Assembly (NCBI GenBank): GCA_030623035.1
Contig: JAUXFK010000010.1
Span: 1-22,697, forward strand
Direction of reading: 5' to 3'
DNA: 22,697 nt
DNA from: Deltaproteobacteria bacterium
GTDB taxonomy: Bacteria > Desulfobacterota > UBA8473
Position 1 is the stretch's first letter. Each line of letters starts with the position of its first letter. This document shows, piece by piece, positions 6,789-14,246 of the stretch. A program made the position numbers and the translations under genes. Under the pieces are notes generated by a model. The model worked only from the letters and a program-made list of their open reading frames with translations. It had not been told where the DNA came from and searched no databases.

Positions 6789-8042
6789 TCACTGTAATGC
6801 TCGTTTATCCGTTAATTTTTCATTCCTCTTTGCCAATATCTCAAAAGGCATTCCCAAGACATGGGCAGTATCGGAACACATCCGCTGATCAAACCCACCG
6901 GTCTTGATTGACCTTATATCCGGACAGAACAGCCCTGTATCGCTCTCCCTCTCTAATATATCAATATTCCCTTTGTATAGTTTGATCTTATACTTTCCAT
7001 TTACTACCTTTTGGGATTGTTCAATAAAGGCATCCAGGTCCATTTTCAACGGGTGGTATGCCATGCCATGGTATATAAGGTATGCCCATCTTTGGTCAAC
7101 CATTCCCTTAAAAGGGATTTCATCTTTTGTGAGACAGAACTGTTCCAAATCTCTATGAAGCTTCAGGATAATCGTAGCGCCAGGGGCCTCGTATATTTCC
7201 CTGCTCTTAAGGTCCATAATCCCGTCTTCAAACATATCGATCTTTCCAATCGCATTTTCTCCGCCGATTTCATTGAGCCTGGGCACAATTTCTCCAAGGG
7301 ACATTTCTTTACCATTTAAGGCTACAGGTATACCCTTCATAAAATTCAACTCTAAGATGATCGCCTTATCCGGTGCCGACTCCGGAGGTTTATACCACAT
7401 CCATATATCATCCGGTAATTCCTGGTTCAAATCAATTGCCCCACTGGCTATGGACCTGCACCACATCGTCTTATCATCTCCACCGGAAATCTGCTCTGTT
7501 ACGGGTACACCCCAATGGATACACAGCTCCTTCTCTTCCAGTCTCGTCAAATCAAAATCCCTTACAGGGACAAGTATTTTCATGTCGGGGGCAAATGTTT
7601 TGAATACATTGTGCATCCTGTATTGATCATTCCCTTTACCACTGGACCCTTCCATAATCGCATCACAGTTATTGGCAACGGCTATTTCCGCTACTTTTCT
7701 TGCGATTAACTGACGGGTCATAGAGGTGGACACAGGGTACCCAAGGTAGTTCGAATTTGCCTGGATTGCCCTTGCAATCCACTTCTCTGTAAATTCCTCT
7801 TTTGCTTCTATCCATATCTGCTGGATACCCAATTGAGATGCCTTTTCCTTGCTCTCTTCAATCTCATCCTCTCCTTGACCTACATCCACGGTTATAGGGA
7901 TAATCTCTTTTGCCCTATACTTCCTTTTCAATAGTTCAACCCCCAGGGCTGAATCCAAACCTCCCGAATAAGCGATAGCAACTCTATTTACAACCGGTGT
8001 CTTCGTTGATTCGACCTTGTTTAATATGGCTTTTATATCCAT
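6789..8042 (-). CDS. argG: Argininosuccinate synthase (divergent)
   Basis: A 417-residue ATP-dependent ligase that joins citrulline and aspartate to give argininosuccinate. The N-type ATP pyrophosphatase P-loop is AYSGGLDS (residues 24-31). Further family marks are VDVGQGEDE, EGSSGKGNDQYRMHN (usually GCTGKGNDQVRFE), VPVRDFDL, EIYEAPGAT and HRDLE. The C-terminal part keeps the usual domain and length. It differs from textbook type 1 and the E. coli type at several of these motifs (SALG after the P-loop, SSGKGNDQYR), matching the divergence of its partner argH. The start at 8042 follows a strong AAAGGAGG by about 10 nt. It begins 8 nt after the DUF6282-like gene and ends 11 nt before argH. Confidence 0.9.
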   Translation of the reverse strand: MDIKAILNKVESTKTPVVNRVAIAYSGGLDSALGVELLKRKYRAKEIIPITVDVGQGEDEIEESKEKASQLGIQQIWIEAKEEFTEKWIARAIQANSNYLGYPVSTSMTRQLIARKVAEIAVANNCDAIMEGSSGKGNDQYRMHNVFKTFAPDMKILVPVRDFDLTRLEEKELCIHWGVPVTEQISGGDDKTMWCRSIASGAIDLNQELPDDIWMWYKPPESAPDKAIILELNFMKGIPVALNGKEMSLGEIVPRLNEIGGENAIGKIDMFEDGIMDLKSREIYEAPGATIILKLHRDLEQFCLTKDEIPFKGMVDQRWAYLIYHGMAYHPLKMDLDAFIEQSQKVVNGKYKIKLYKGNIDILERESDTGLFCPDIRSIKTGGFDQRMCSDTAHVLGMPFEILAKRNEKLTDKRALQ

Positions 8043-8050
8043 TCGTTTTT

Positions 8051-8971
8051 TTAACCTCCTTTTATTTCCAGTATGGTTTCTGGATTTTTGATCAACATCT
8101 TCTCAAATTGAGACCTTGTGATTCCCTCTTTTGACAACAACCTTACAAACTCCTTCAAACACTCGCTAGGGCCAGGGTTTTTTGTCTGTCCAGCATCAGA
8201 ACTCAGGATACAATGGTCTGCACCTACCTCATTAATCTTATCTACCATCTCATCCAAGGGGTAATCATCCTCATTGTCTCTATCATGGTACATTATATAA
8301 CAATGCTCTATATATGCCCCCTTTCTCGCCAATTCTTTTTGAACCCTCAATGGCATTGCTATATCTTTTTGATTGGGATGGGTCACAATTACTTTAATAC
8401 CTTCTTTCAACGCCTCCGATACCAGAACCTCTGTCTCCTCCCAGGAAAGATGCCCTGTAGCAATAATACAGTTCATCTTCTTAATCATCTTTAACACCCT
8501 TACACACTTGTCAAATAAGATATTGTTCCAGTCGGTTACTCTCACAGCCTTCAACTCTGTCTTAATACGGGGTTTAAATTCCGGATCTTTCACCCACTCA
8601 GGAGGAATTTCATAATTACTGTAGTTATGTCTAAGATGATTTTCTGCATGGATGGTTGGAAACCATACGATAATCGGAAGGTTCCTGGACATTATCGATG
8701 AAGCATAAATTGCACTCGGATTAAATCCCCCCATAAAGTAATTCATCGTAATAGAGCCAAACAACTTCAAGTGATGATCCATATCTTTAGAACCGACAAT
8801 TTCAGTAATTGTTGGAAAACTATGAGATTTTAAGACAATCCCCGCAATATTGCCTTCCTCTTCTTGTATTAACTGTTGAACATTATACTTGCGGGGCAGA
8901 ATATCAGGGCCAATGTGAAAGTGAAGATCGTACGAATATTTTATCATATAATCTATATCATCATCTCGCAT
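8051..8971 (-). CDS. DUF6282-like amidohydrolase-fold protein
   Basis: A 306-residue protein with a metal-dependent hydrolase look: YDLHFHIGPD (His17, His19), VLKSHSFPT (Lys48, a possible carboxylated ligand), ATGHLSW (His174), VTHPNQ (His198) and SSDAGQ (Asp259). This order of HxH, Lys, His, His, Asp fits the amidohydrolase barrel, and the family resembles DUF6282 as I recall it; no substrate is established to my knowledge. The start was placed at 8971 because GGGAG precedes this ATG by about 6 nt. A longer reading from 9019 has no nearby ribosome site and would overlap the upstream gene by 59 nt. With the chosen start, ATGCGAGATGA overlaps the previous stop by 11 nt, implying translational coupling with the amidohydrolase. 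Confidence 0.75.
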   Translation of the reverse strand: MRDDDIDYMIKYSYDLHFHIGPDILPRKYNVQQLIQEEEGNIAGIVLKSHSFPTITEIVGSKDMDHHLKLFGSITMNYFMGGFNPSAIYASSIMSRNLPIIVWFPTIHAENHLRHNYSNYEIPPEWVKDPEFKPRIKTELKAVRVTDWNNILFDKCVRVLKMIKKMNCIIATGHLSWEETEVLVSEALKEGIKVIVTHPNQKDIAMPLRVQKELARKGAYIEHCYIMYHDRDNEDDYPLDEMVDKINEVGADHCILSSDAGQTKNPGPSECLKEFVRLLSKEGITRSQFEKMLIKNPETILEIKGG

Positions 8972-10214
8972 ACAACTCTCCCGTGGAAGAAACTTCCTTT
9001 TGTATGATAACTCGTCCATTCTTTATTATATAAGGTATGATCTCCTGGCCACTTATTGTTCCTCTCTTGGTAGTGGAATTGGTTATCAGTAAATCGGCCT
9101 GTTTCCCTAAACCTATCCCATAATTCAACCCCATTAATCTCGCACCATTCAACGATGCCATATCGAATAAATTTTGCACATCTTCTACACCACTCATCCG
9201 GGTAGTAGTTGCTAAAATATGCATCTCTCTTATCATACTTCCATTACCCAGTGGATAGAAGATATCCCTTATATTGTCCGTACCCAATGCCACATTAACA
9301 CCCTTTTCGAGCAATTCTTTTGCCCTGGTTATACTGTTATACGGACGCGAACCTTTAGGGCCGGGGAAGCGGGTTATGAGATTACAACTGGGGGTGATGA
9401 TAACATTTATATCCGCATCTTTCAGTCTTTCCATTATCCCATCCGCTATTTCATCTTTGACCTTGGAAAGGGATATGCAATGGGTAGCCGAAACCCTTCC
9501 ACAGTAGTTCTCTTTTATTGTTTTTTCCACCAGATATGGCAACATGAAATCTTCAGGATTGTTGGATTCATCTATCTGCACATCCAGCTCTTTATCATAT
9601 TTTTTTGCCATTTCAAACAGCATATCAATGTGCCTCTCTCGGTCTCTCCTTGTTTTCTCTATCAAGGGAAGCCCGCCTAATAAATCGGCACCTTCATTTA
9701 AGGCCTGTTCCAGTAAATCCCTTGCCCCGGAATTTAAAACCCCTTCTTGAGGAAAGGCACATATCTCTATATGAACGAAATCAACAAACTCCTTCTTTAA
9801 TGCGCAAAGTGCTTTTAGAGGGGAGAGCTTTGCCGTTAAATCAACATCAACCTGGGTTCTTATGGCTGTAGTGCCTTGCTCTACAAGCTCTTTTATTACC
9901 CTGCTCGCCCTCTCTTTAATACTTGCAATCGTATAGTCTTCTTTGAACCCCCTTATCAGTCTTCTGTTTTCCTCTAATGTACCTCCAAACTGAGAGGGCC
10001 TCATTTGAGAAATAAGGTCTGCTTTATCAAGATGGGTATGGGAGTTTACAAAACCTGGAATTACAAGGCAGCCTTTAGCGTCTACCTCTTTTTGCGTGGA
10101 GACTTTCTCTTGCATCTCCCCAACACATTTAATCACTCCATCTTTTATGCAAATATCAACCGGCAGTGTATCGTCTCTTAATCTGGCATTTCTGATAATC
10201 AGGTCATACGCCAT
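8961..10214 (-). CDS. Cytosine-deaminase-like amidohydrolase, third metal His replaced by Gln
   Basis: A 417-residue cytoplasmic enzyme resembling CodA and the AtzC-type deaminases. The metal-site layout follows E. coli CodA closely: HTHLD (His59, His61), DVQIDE (Gln213 where CodA has the ligand His214; Glu216), ATHC (His245) and GTDNIRD (Asp313). GGTLEENRRLI after the HxH motif and PLGNGSM after the Asp motif are also CodA-like. CodA converts cytosine to uracil; related enzymes remove amine groups from triazines or other rings. The Gln makes simple cytosine deamination uncertain. It follows pyrR by 21 nt, so a route of deaminated base to nucleotide by PyrR is possible. Its end overlaps the next gene by 11 nt. 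Confidence 0.82.
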   Translation of the reverse strand: MAYDLIIRNARLRDDTLPVDICIKDGVIKCVGEMQEKVSTQKEVDAKGCLVIPGFVNSHTHLDKADLISQMRPSQFGGTLEENRRLIRGFKEDYTIASIKERASRVIKELVEQGTTAIRTQVDVDLTAKLSPLKALCALKKEFVDFVHIEICAFPQEGVLNSGARDLLEQALNEGADLLGGLPLIEKTRRDRERHIDMLFEMAKKYDKELDVQIDESNNPEDFMLPYLVEKTIKENYCGRVSATHCISLSKVKDEIADGIMERLKDADINVIITPSCNLITRFPGPKGSRPYNSITRAKELLEKGVNVALGTDNIRDIFYPLGNGSMIREMHILATTTRMSGVEDVQNLFDMASLNGARLMGLNYGIGLGKQADLLITNSTTKRGTISGQEIIPYIIKNGRVIIQKEVSSTGELYAR

Positions 10215-10235
10215 TTGTGAATCTCTTTTTTGTCT

Positions 10236-10787
10236 TCATAGTTTTTCTCTCTTTTGAAGAAGTACTCTGTCGACGGTTTCCTCTTCTTCAAGCATAACCC
10301 TTACCATCTCTTCCTTAGATGTTGAGATGTTTTTCCCGACATAATCCGCCTGGATGGGAAGCTCTCTGTGCCCTCTATCGATTAGAACCGCCAATTGAAT
10401 AAACTCAGGACGCCCAACGCTCATCAAGCCATCCAGTGCAGCCCTGGTGCTCCTTCCTGTATGTAACACATCATCTACCAGGATTACTCTCTTATCCATA
10501 ATTGAAAAAGGAATATCCGTTTTATGGATAATGGGCTGATCCGAGTTGGTTCGAAGATCGTCTCTGTAAAGGGTAATGTCGAGTACTCCTACAGGAATAT
10601 CTGCCACTTTAATCTGGCGTATAGATGTAGCGATTCGCCTGGCTATATAAACACCCCTTGTCCGAATCCCAATAAGTACCAGGTTCTCGATCTCCTTGTT
10701 CCTCTCGATGATTTCATGGGATATACGAATCAGTGCCTGTTCTATTTCAGCCTTGTCCATTATCTCTTTTTTGTCTTTATGTGTCAC
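10236..10787 (-). CDS. pyrR: PyrR: uracil-sensing regulator / uracil phosphoribosyltransferase
   Basis: A 183-residue protein of the type I phosphoribosyltransferase fold. The PRPP loop VILVDDVLHTGRSTRAA lies at residues 101-117, and GIRTRGVYIARR near 40 and LYRDDL near 73 are PyrR hallmarks. PyrR binds UMP and attenuates pyr operon mRNA in Gram-positives, and it also makes UMP from uracil and PRPP. The start is a GTG at 10787 with AGGAG about 6 nt upstream; the ATG at 10760 has only a weak site. Here it heads an operon with no pyrB, pyrC or other de novo gene, but with a cytosine-deaminase-like gene next. I could not find a convincing PyrR-binding loop in its leader. The leader instead contains the palindromic element at 10822-10971. 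Confidence 0.9.
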   Translation of the reverse strand: MTHKDKKEIMDKAEIEQALIRISHEIIERNKEIENLVLIGIRTRGVYIARRIATSIRQIKVADIPVGVLDITLYRDDLRTNSDQPIIHKTDIPFSIMDKRVILVDDVLHTGRSTRAALDGLMSVGRPEFIQLAVLIDRGHRELPIQADYVGKNISTSKEEMVRVMLEEEETVDRVLLQKREKL

Positions 10788-10821
10788 GTCTTACTCCTAT
10801 AAAAGTTATCAGAGATCATTA

Positions 10822-10971
10822 ATTAGTGCCCATCCATAAATGGCCCTTTTGCCCAATCTCTGCGTCAGGCTCAGATTTTAATCCTCGAAATATGCCAATA
10901 TATTCCTGCGGTTAAAATCTTCGCCTTCCTTGACCTTGAACAAAATTGCTCATTTCTGGATAGACACTAAT
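10822..10971. repeat. 150-bp MITE-like long palindrome between lepB and pyrR
   Basis: The ends are terminal inverted repeats: ATTAGTGCCCATCCATAAAT from 10822 and, read from the other end, ATTAGTGTCTATCCAGAAAT from 10971 (18 of the first 21 match). The similarity continues inward (GCC..TTTTG..CAA and GGC.CAGATTTTAA patterns). The centre 10873-10920 is itself a dyad with perfect AGATTTTAA/TTAAAATCT arms. The whole therefore folds back on itself, as a non-autonomous mobile repeat or a long RNA hairpin would. No ORF lies inside. It fills most of the 248-nt lepB-pyrR gap and would be transcribed ahead of pyrR. I see no second copy in this window and no clear target-site duplication. Confidence 0.75.
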
Positions 10972-11035
10972 GAACTGAAGACTTGTCGATTCTTTATCCT
11001 GTAACATTCTTAAAAGAGTTTCTCCGGATTTGCGG

Positions 11036-11644
11036 TTAGTATATCAAATCCCCAATCCTTTTCCATCTTGGACTGTGCTTGAATTTATCCCAGGACCAGT
11101 AAATAATGAATGCCTTACCTTTTACTTCTTTCAGATTAACAACCCCCCAGTAGCGACTGTCATAACTCTCATCCCTGTTATCCCCCATTACAAAAAGAGA
11201 GTCCTGGGGTATGATCACCGGGCCATAATTGTCCCGCGGCTGGATATCCTTTGGAAAGATTCTATCATCACTATTTACCGCATTGGGACTATCTAATAAT
11301 GAACCATTAATATATAGCTTTTTGTCTATAATTTCAAGCTTATCACCTTCTATACCGACAACCCTCTTTATGAAGTCCTTTTTTCTATCGACAGGCCAGA
11401 TAAATACGATTATATCACCTTTTTGTGGCTTCTTAAAGGGTAATATTTTTGTATTGGTAAAAGGGATATTTGTTCCATAAATGAATTTATTAACCAAAAT
11501 ATGATCACCAACCTGTAATGTTGGCTTCATGGAGCCGGAAGGAATCTTAAAGGCCTGGATTACAAATGCCCTGATTGTGAAAGCCAGAATAACGGCAAAT
11601 AAAATTGCCTCCACCCACTCTCTAATTACAGACTTTTTTTTCAT
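11036..11644 (-). CDS. lepB: Signal peptidase I
   Basis: A 202-residue membrane-anchored protease that cleaves signal peptides on the periplasmic side. One membrane segment is seen at about residues 11-31, followed by the catalytic Ser motif PSGSMKPTL (Ser38) and the catalytic Lys in FIKRVVG (Lys93). The C-terminal box is GDNRDESYDSRYWG. The start at 11644 is an ATG about 5 nt after AAAGGGG; a GTG two codons earlier touches that ribosome site and is less likely. It lies 18 nt after lepA on the same strand, the classic lepA-lepB pair. Its likely client in this window is the exported P460-type cytochrome. Confidence 0.96.
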   Translation of the reverse strand: MKKKSVIREWVEAILFAVILAFTIRAFVIQAFKIPSGSMKPTLQVGDHILVNKFIYGTNIPFTNTKILPFKKPQKGDIIVFIWPVDRKKDFIKRVVGIEGDKLEIIDKKLYINGSLLDSPNAVNSDDRIFPKDIQPRDNYGPVIIPQDSLFVMGDNRDESYDSRYWGVVNLKEVKGKAFIIYWSWDKFKHSPRWKRIGDLIY

Positions 11645-11662
11645 TAACACCCCTTTCTATGA

Positions 11663-13462
11663 TCAGGCCTTTAATATCGCCAGGAAGGCCTCTTGCGGAA
11701 TATGGACCTTTCCGATCTGTTTCATCCTCTTTTTACCCACTTTCTGTTTTTCTAGGAGCTTTCTTTTTCTTGTAACATCTCCTCCGTAACACTTAACGAT
11801 AACATTCTTTCTTAAAGGCCTGATGCTCTCTCTTGCTATGATTTTATTGCCGATTGCCCCTTGAATGACTACTTCAAACATTTGACGCGGTATGATATCC
11901 TTCATCTTAGAAACGAGATTCTTTGCTCTAAAATATGCATTGCCCTTGTGGATAATCAAGGAAAGCGCATCTATAATCTCTCCGTTAATAAGTATGTCCA
12001 ATTTAATCATATCGGCCTTTCGAAATTCGAGGTACTCATAATCAAAAGAGGCATACCCACGACTTGCAGACTTTAATCGATCATAAAAATCAAATACGAT
12101 CTCATTCAAAGGGAGCTCATAGTTTAAAACGACCCTCTCCTGATTAAGATATCTGATTTCCTTCTGTATACCACGCTTCTCCTCGCACAGCTTTAATACG
12201 GGCCCTATATAATTACTGGGAAGATAAATAACGGCCAACACATATGGCTCGCTGATAAAGTCAATATTCTGTGGTGGGGGAAGCTTTGATGGGTTATCTA
12301 TATCCAACACCCTTTTGTCTGTTGTGGTTATTTTATAGACGACATTCGGTGCACTGGTAATCAGGTTGACACCATACTCTCTCTCAAGACGTTCCTGGAT
12401 AATCTCCATATGCAAGAGCCCCAGAAAACCACAACGGAATCCAAATCCCAATGCCATAGATGTCTCAGGCTCATATATAAAAGAGGAATCATTTAACTGC
12501 AGTTTTTCAAGTGCATTCCTGAGGACATCAAACTGTGCAGGTGCAGCTGGATATAAACCACTAAAGACCATGGGTTTCATGACCCTGAAGCCAGGGAAAC
12601 GGGTATCCGTAGGGTTTTCCAGCTCGGTTATCGTATCTCCTATCCTTGTATCTTTAACCTCTTTAATCCCCGCTATCACAAAGCCCACATCTCCGACTGA
12701 GAGCCTTGAAACCTCAACCATATCAGGTGAGAATACACCAACTCTCGTAACCTCAAAGACCTTACCTGAGGACATCATCTTTATATTCATTCCTTTTCTT
12801 ATTGTCCCGTCAAACACCCGAATCAGAACTACAGCGCCCTGATAGGAATCAAACCATGAATCAAAGATAAGGGCCTTTAAGGGGGCTCCTTCGCTTCCCT
12901 TAGGTGGCGGAATCTTTTGCATAATCGCTTCAAAGACCTCCCTTATCCCAATACCCTCTTTCGCACTTATCAAGATCGCATCACTTGCTTCTATACCGAT
13001 AACATCCTCAATCTCTCTTTTTACCTTGTCTGGATCCGCGCTGGGGAGATCTATTTTATTTATAACCGGTAAAACCACTAAATCAAAATCATAGGCCATG
13101 TAAACATTCGCCAGAGTTTGGGCTTCAACCCCTTGAGAGGCATCCACAACCAGTACTGCCCCTTCACAGGCAGCAAGACTACGAGAGACTTCATAACTGA
13201 AATCCACATGCCCGGGAGTATCGATTAGATTCAGGATATAATCCTCACCATCATCGGCACTGTAAGGCAGTCTAACTGTCTGGGCCTTGATCGTAATCCC
13301 CCTCTCTCTCTCTAAGTCCATCTTATCAAGGAATTGAGGGACTATCCCCTTTTGGCCAAGCACACCTGTAACCTCAATAAACCGATCCGCAAGGGTGGAT
13401 TTACCATGGTCTATATGTGCGATAATGGAAAAATTTCTGATTCGCTTTTGTTCTCTTACCAT
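11663..13462 (-). CDS. lepA: Elongation factor 4 (LepA), ribosome-acting GTPase
   Basis: A 599-residue translational GTPase of normal length. The G1 motif is AHIDHGKST (residues 15-23); DTPGHVDF, NKIDLPSAD and a SAKEG G5-like motif follow. The C-terminal LepA-specific domain ends in GKVHIPQEAFLAILK, a family hallmark. EF4 acts on ribosomes during initiation or back-translocation, especially under stress. The ATG at 13462 gives the expected IRNFSIIAHIDHGKS opening, but no Shine-Dalgarno lies directly upstream (TTCAATCTAAA). The nearest GGGG is about 16 nt away in the arm of a dyad (13477-13507). A good promoter is seen at 13510-13537. It forms an operon with lepB. Confidence 0.97.
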   Translation of the reverse strand: MVREQKRIRNFSIIAHIDHGKSTLADRFIEVTGVLGQKGIVPQFLDKMDLERERGITIKAQTVRLPYSADDGEDYILNLIDTPGHVDFSYEVSRSLAACEGAVLVVDASQGVEAQTLANVYMAYDFDLVVLPVINKIDLPSADPDKVKREIEDVIGIEASDAILISAKEGIGIREVFEAIMQKIPPPKGSEGAPLKALIFDSWFDSYQGAVVLIRVFDGTIRKGMNIKMMSSGKVFEVTRVGVFSPDMVEVSRLSVGDVGFVIAGIKEVKDTRIGDTITELENPTDTRFPGFRVMKPMVFSGLYPAAPAQFDVLRNALEKLQLNDSSFIYEPETSMALGFGFRCGFLGLLHMEIIQERLEREYGVNLITSAPNVVYKITTTDKRVLDIDNPSKLPPPQNIDFISEPYVLAVIYLPSNYIGPVLKLCEEKRGIQKEIRYLNQERVVLNYELPLNEIVFDFYDRLKSASRGYASFDYEYLEFRKADMIKLDILINGEIIDALSLIIHKGNAYFRAKNLVSKMKDIIPRQMFEVVIQGAIGNKIIARESIRPLRKNVIVKCYGGDVTRKRKLLEKQKVGKKRMKQIGKVHIPQEAFLAILKA

Positions 13463-13476
13463 TTTAGATTGAATAA

Positions 13477-13507
13477 ACCCCGTTAAATAGAGATTACCTA
13501 ACGGGGT
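13477..13507. promoter_or_regulatory. Perfect 9-bp dyad at the lepA transcription start
   Basis: ACCCCGTTA (13477-13485) and TAACGGGGT (13499-13507) are exact reverse complements with 13 nt between, so the arms are about two helical turns apart centre to centre. The predicted start site from the 13510-13537 promoter falls inside the upstream arm, near 13503. This favours a DNA operator over an intact mRNA hairpin. If transcription begins further upstream, it would instead form a leader hairpin holding the only G-rich sequence before lepA. Confidence 0.5.
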
Positions 13508-13509
13508 AA

Positions 13510-13537
13510 ACTATATTATTAATATTATCCATGTCAA
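13510..13537 (-). promoter_or_regulatory. Sigma-70-type promoter for lepA-lepB
   Basis: On the minus strand TTGACA (13537-13532) is a perfect -35 box and TATAGT (13515-13510) matches the -10 consensus at five of six bases, with a 16-nt spacer. Transcription would start near 13503, giving a lepA leader of about 40 nt. Confidence 0.6.
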
Positions 13538-13770
13538 AGAAAAAGAGGTTACTTGTACTACCTTGAAACTTATCTATTATATGTACACTAAATTTAGGTA
13601 AAATTCAAGGGGCATTTGATCTTTTTACAAACATCATCTTTCCCATGATTACATATAACTGTTTATTACAGTTTATCCTGAAATATCTCTTGAAAATACC
13701 TATATTAAGCTTTAATAAGTTGGATAGCCTAAAAATTTCCCGCGTATTTTCACTGAAAAGATAATTTTTC

Positions 13771-13815
13771 GTATTATTTTAGCCTTATGAAACAGAAAGC
13801 ACTAACCAAGATTTC
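13771..13815 (-). repeat. Partial third copy of the dispersed repeat (tail only)
   Basis: Read on the minus strand this has AGTGCTTTCTGTTTCATAAG followed by GCTAAAATAATAC, matching the tails of copies 1 and 2 over about 40 nt. The 82-bp core is absent; sequence before the GAAxxCTTGG start of the tail is unrelated. It lies in the lepA-rho intergenic region. Confidence 0.7.
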
Positions 13816-13883
13816 TAAGACTACAAAGGGAGCGCATGATAAGAAAAAGAAATAAAGAAGAAGAAAGCAAGCGTAAATTTTTC

Positions 13884-13912
13884 TTGACAATAATTTAAAT
13901 TTACTATATGGT
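13884..13912 (+). promoter_or_regulatory. Sigma-70-type promoter for rho
   Basis: TTGACA (13884-13889), a 17-nt A+T-rich spacer and TATGGT (13907-13912). The start site would be near 13919, which leaves a leader of about 330 nt before rho. Confidence 0.6.
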
Positions 13913-14246
13913 TCTATTTAGTGAATGCAGACTTTATTAAGCCTTCCTAAAAATATATCCAAAAATAACTAATTTCATTAGAGGCCTTGAAAGCAACTCA
14001 AAACTCACCTCTGGGGAGATTCCCACTAAAGATATAACCCTATACTATTAGAAAATTACTTATTGATGTAAGTTATTTATGTCAGATGCGGTTTATCTAA
14101 CTTTACTTAAGTACCTTGAGGGAAGGAAGATATAGTATTTGAGATTAATGCTTCCTGTTTAACCCCTATGTGAAATGGCATTTGAATGAAAAAGATATAA
14201 CCCCCTGTTTTTTAGGGCATTAATAACATAGCAAAAGGAGAAAAAA

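Larger units (their letters stand above)
13538..14246. other. Non-coding divergent region between lepA and rho
   Basis: About 700 nt without a convincing gene. It is A+T-rich and holds the tail-only repeat (13771-13815), a purine-rich AAGAAGAAGAAAGC stretch near 13850, the rho promoter (13884-13912) and the long rho leader. In the leader, AAAGATATAACCC occurs twice (14028-14040 and 14191-14203), and an imperfect hairpin with GTAAGTTA/TAACTTTAC arms lies near 14068-14106. Confidence 0.5.

Noticed and set aside
8972..9019. Longer N-terminus for the DUF6282-like protein
   Set aside because: No ribosome site near the ATG at 9019, whereas GGGAG directly precedes the ATG at 8971; the longer form would overlap the upstream gene by 59 nt.
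9219..9680. 153-residue plus-strand frame
   Set aside because: It lies antisense to the CodA-like amidohydrolase and has no family features.
10972..11035. PyrR-binding attenuator in the pyrR leader
   Set aside because: I could not find the conserved PyrR anti-antiterminator loop in the 10788-11035 region; the visible structure is the MITE-like palindrome.
12366..12842. 158-residue plus-strand frame
   Set aside because: It is the antisense shadow of lepA, with low-complexity Ser/Thr/Pro content and no ribosome site.
13925..13972. 15-codon frame at the start of the rho leader (a possible leader peptide)
   Set aside because: No ribosome site, and it begins within about 8 nt of the predicted transcript start; too short to support.
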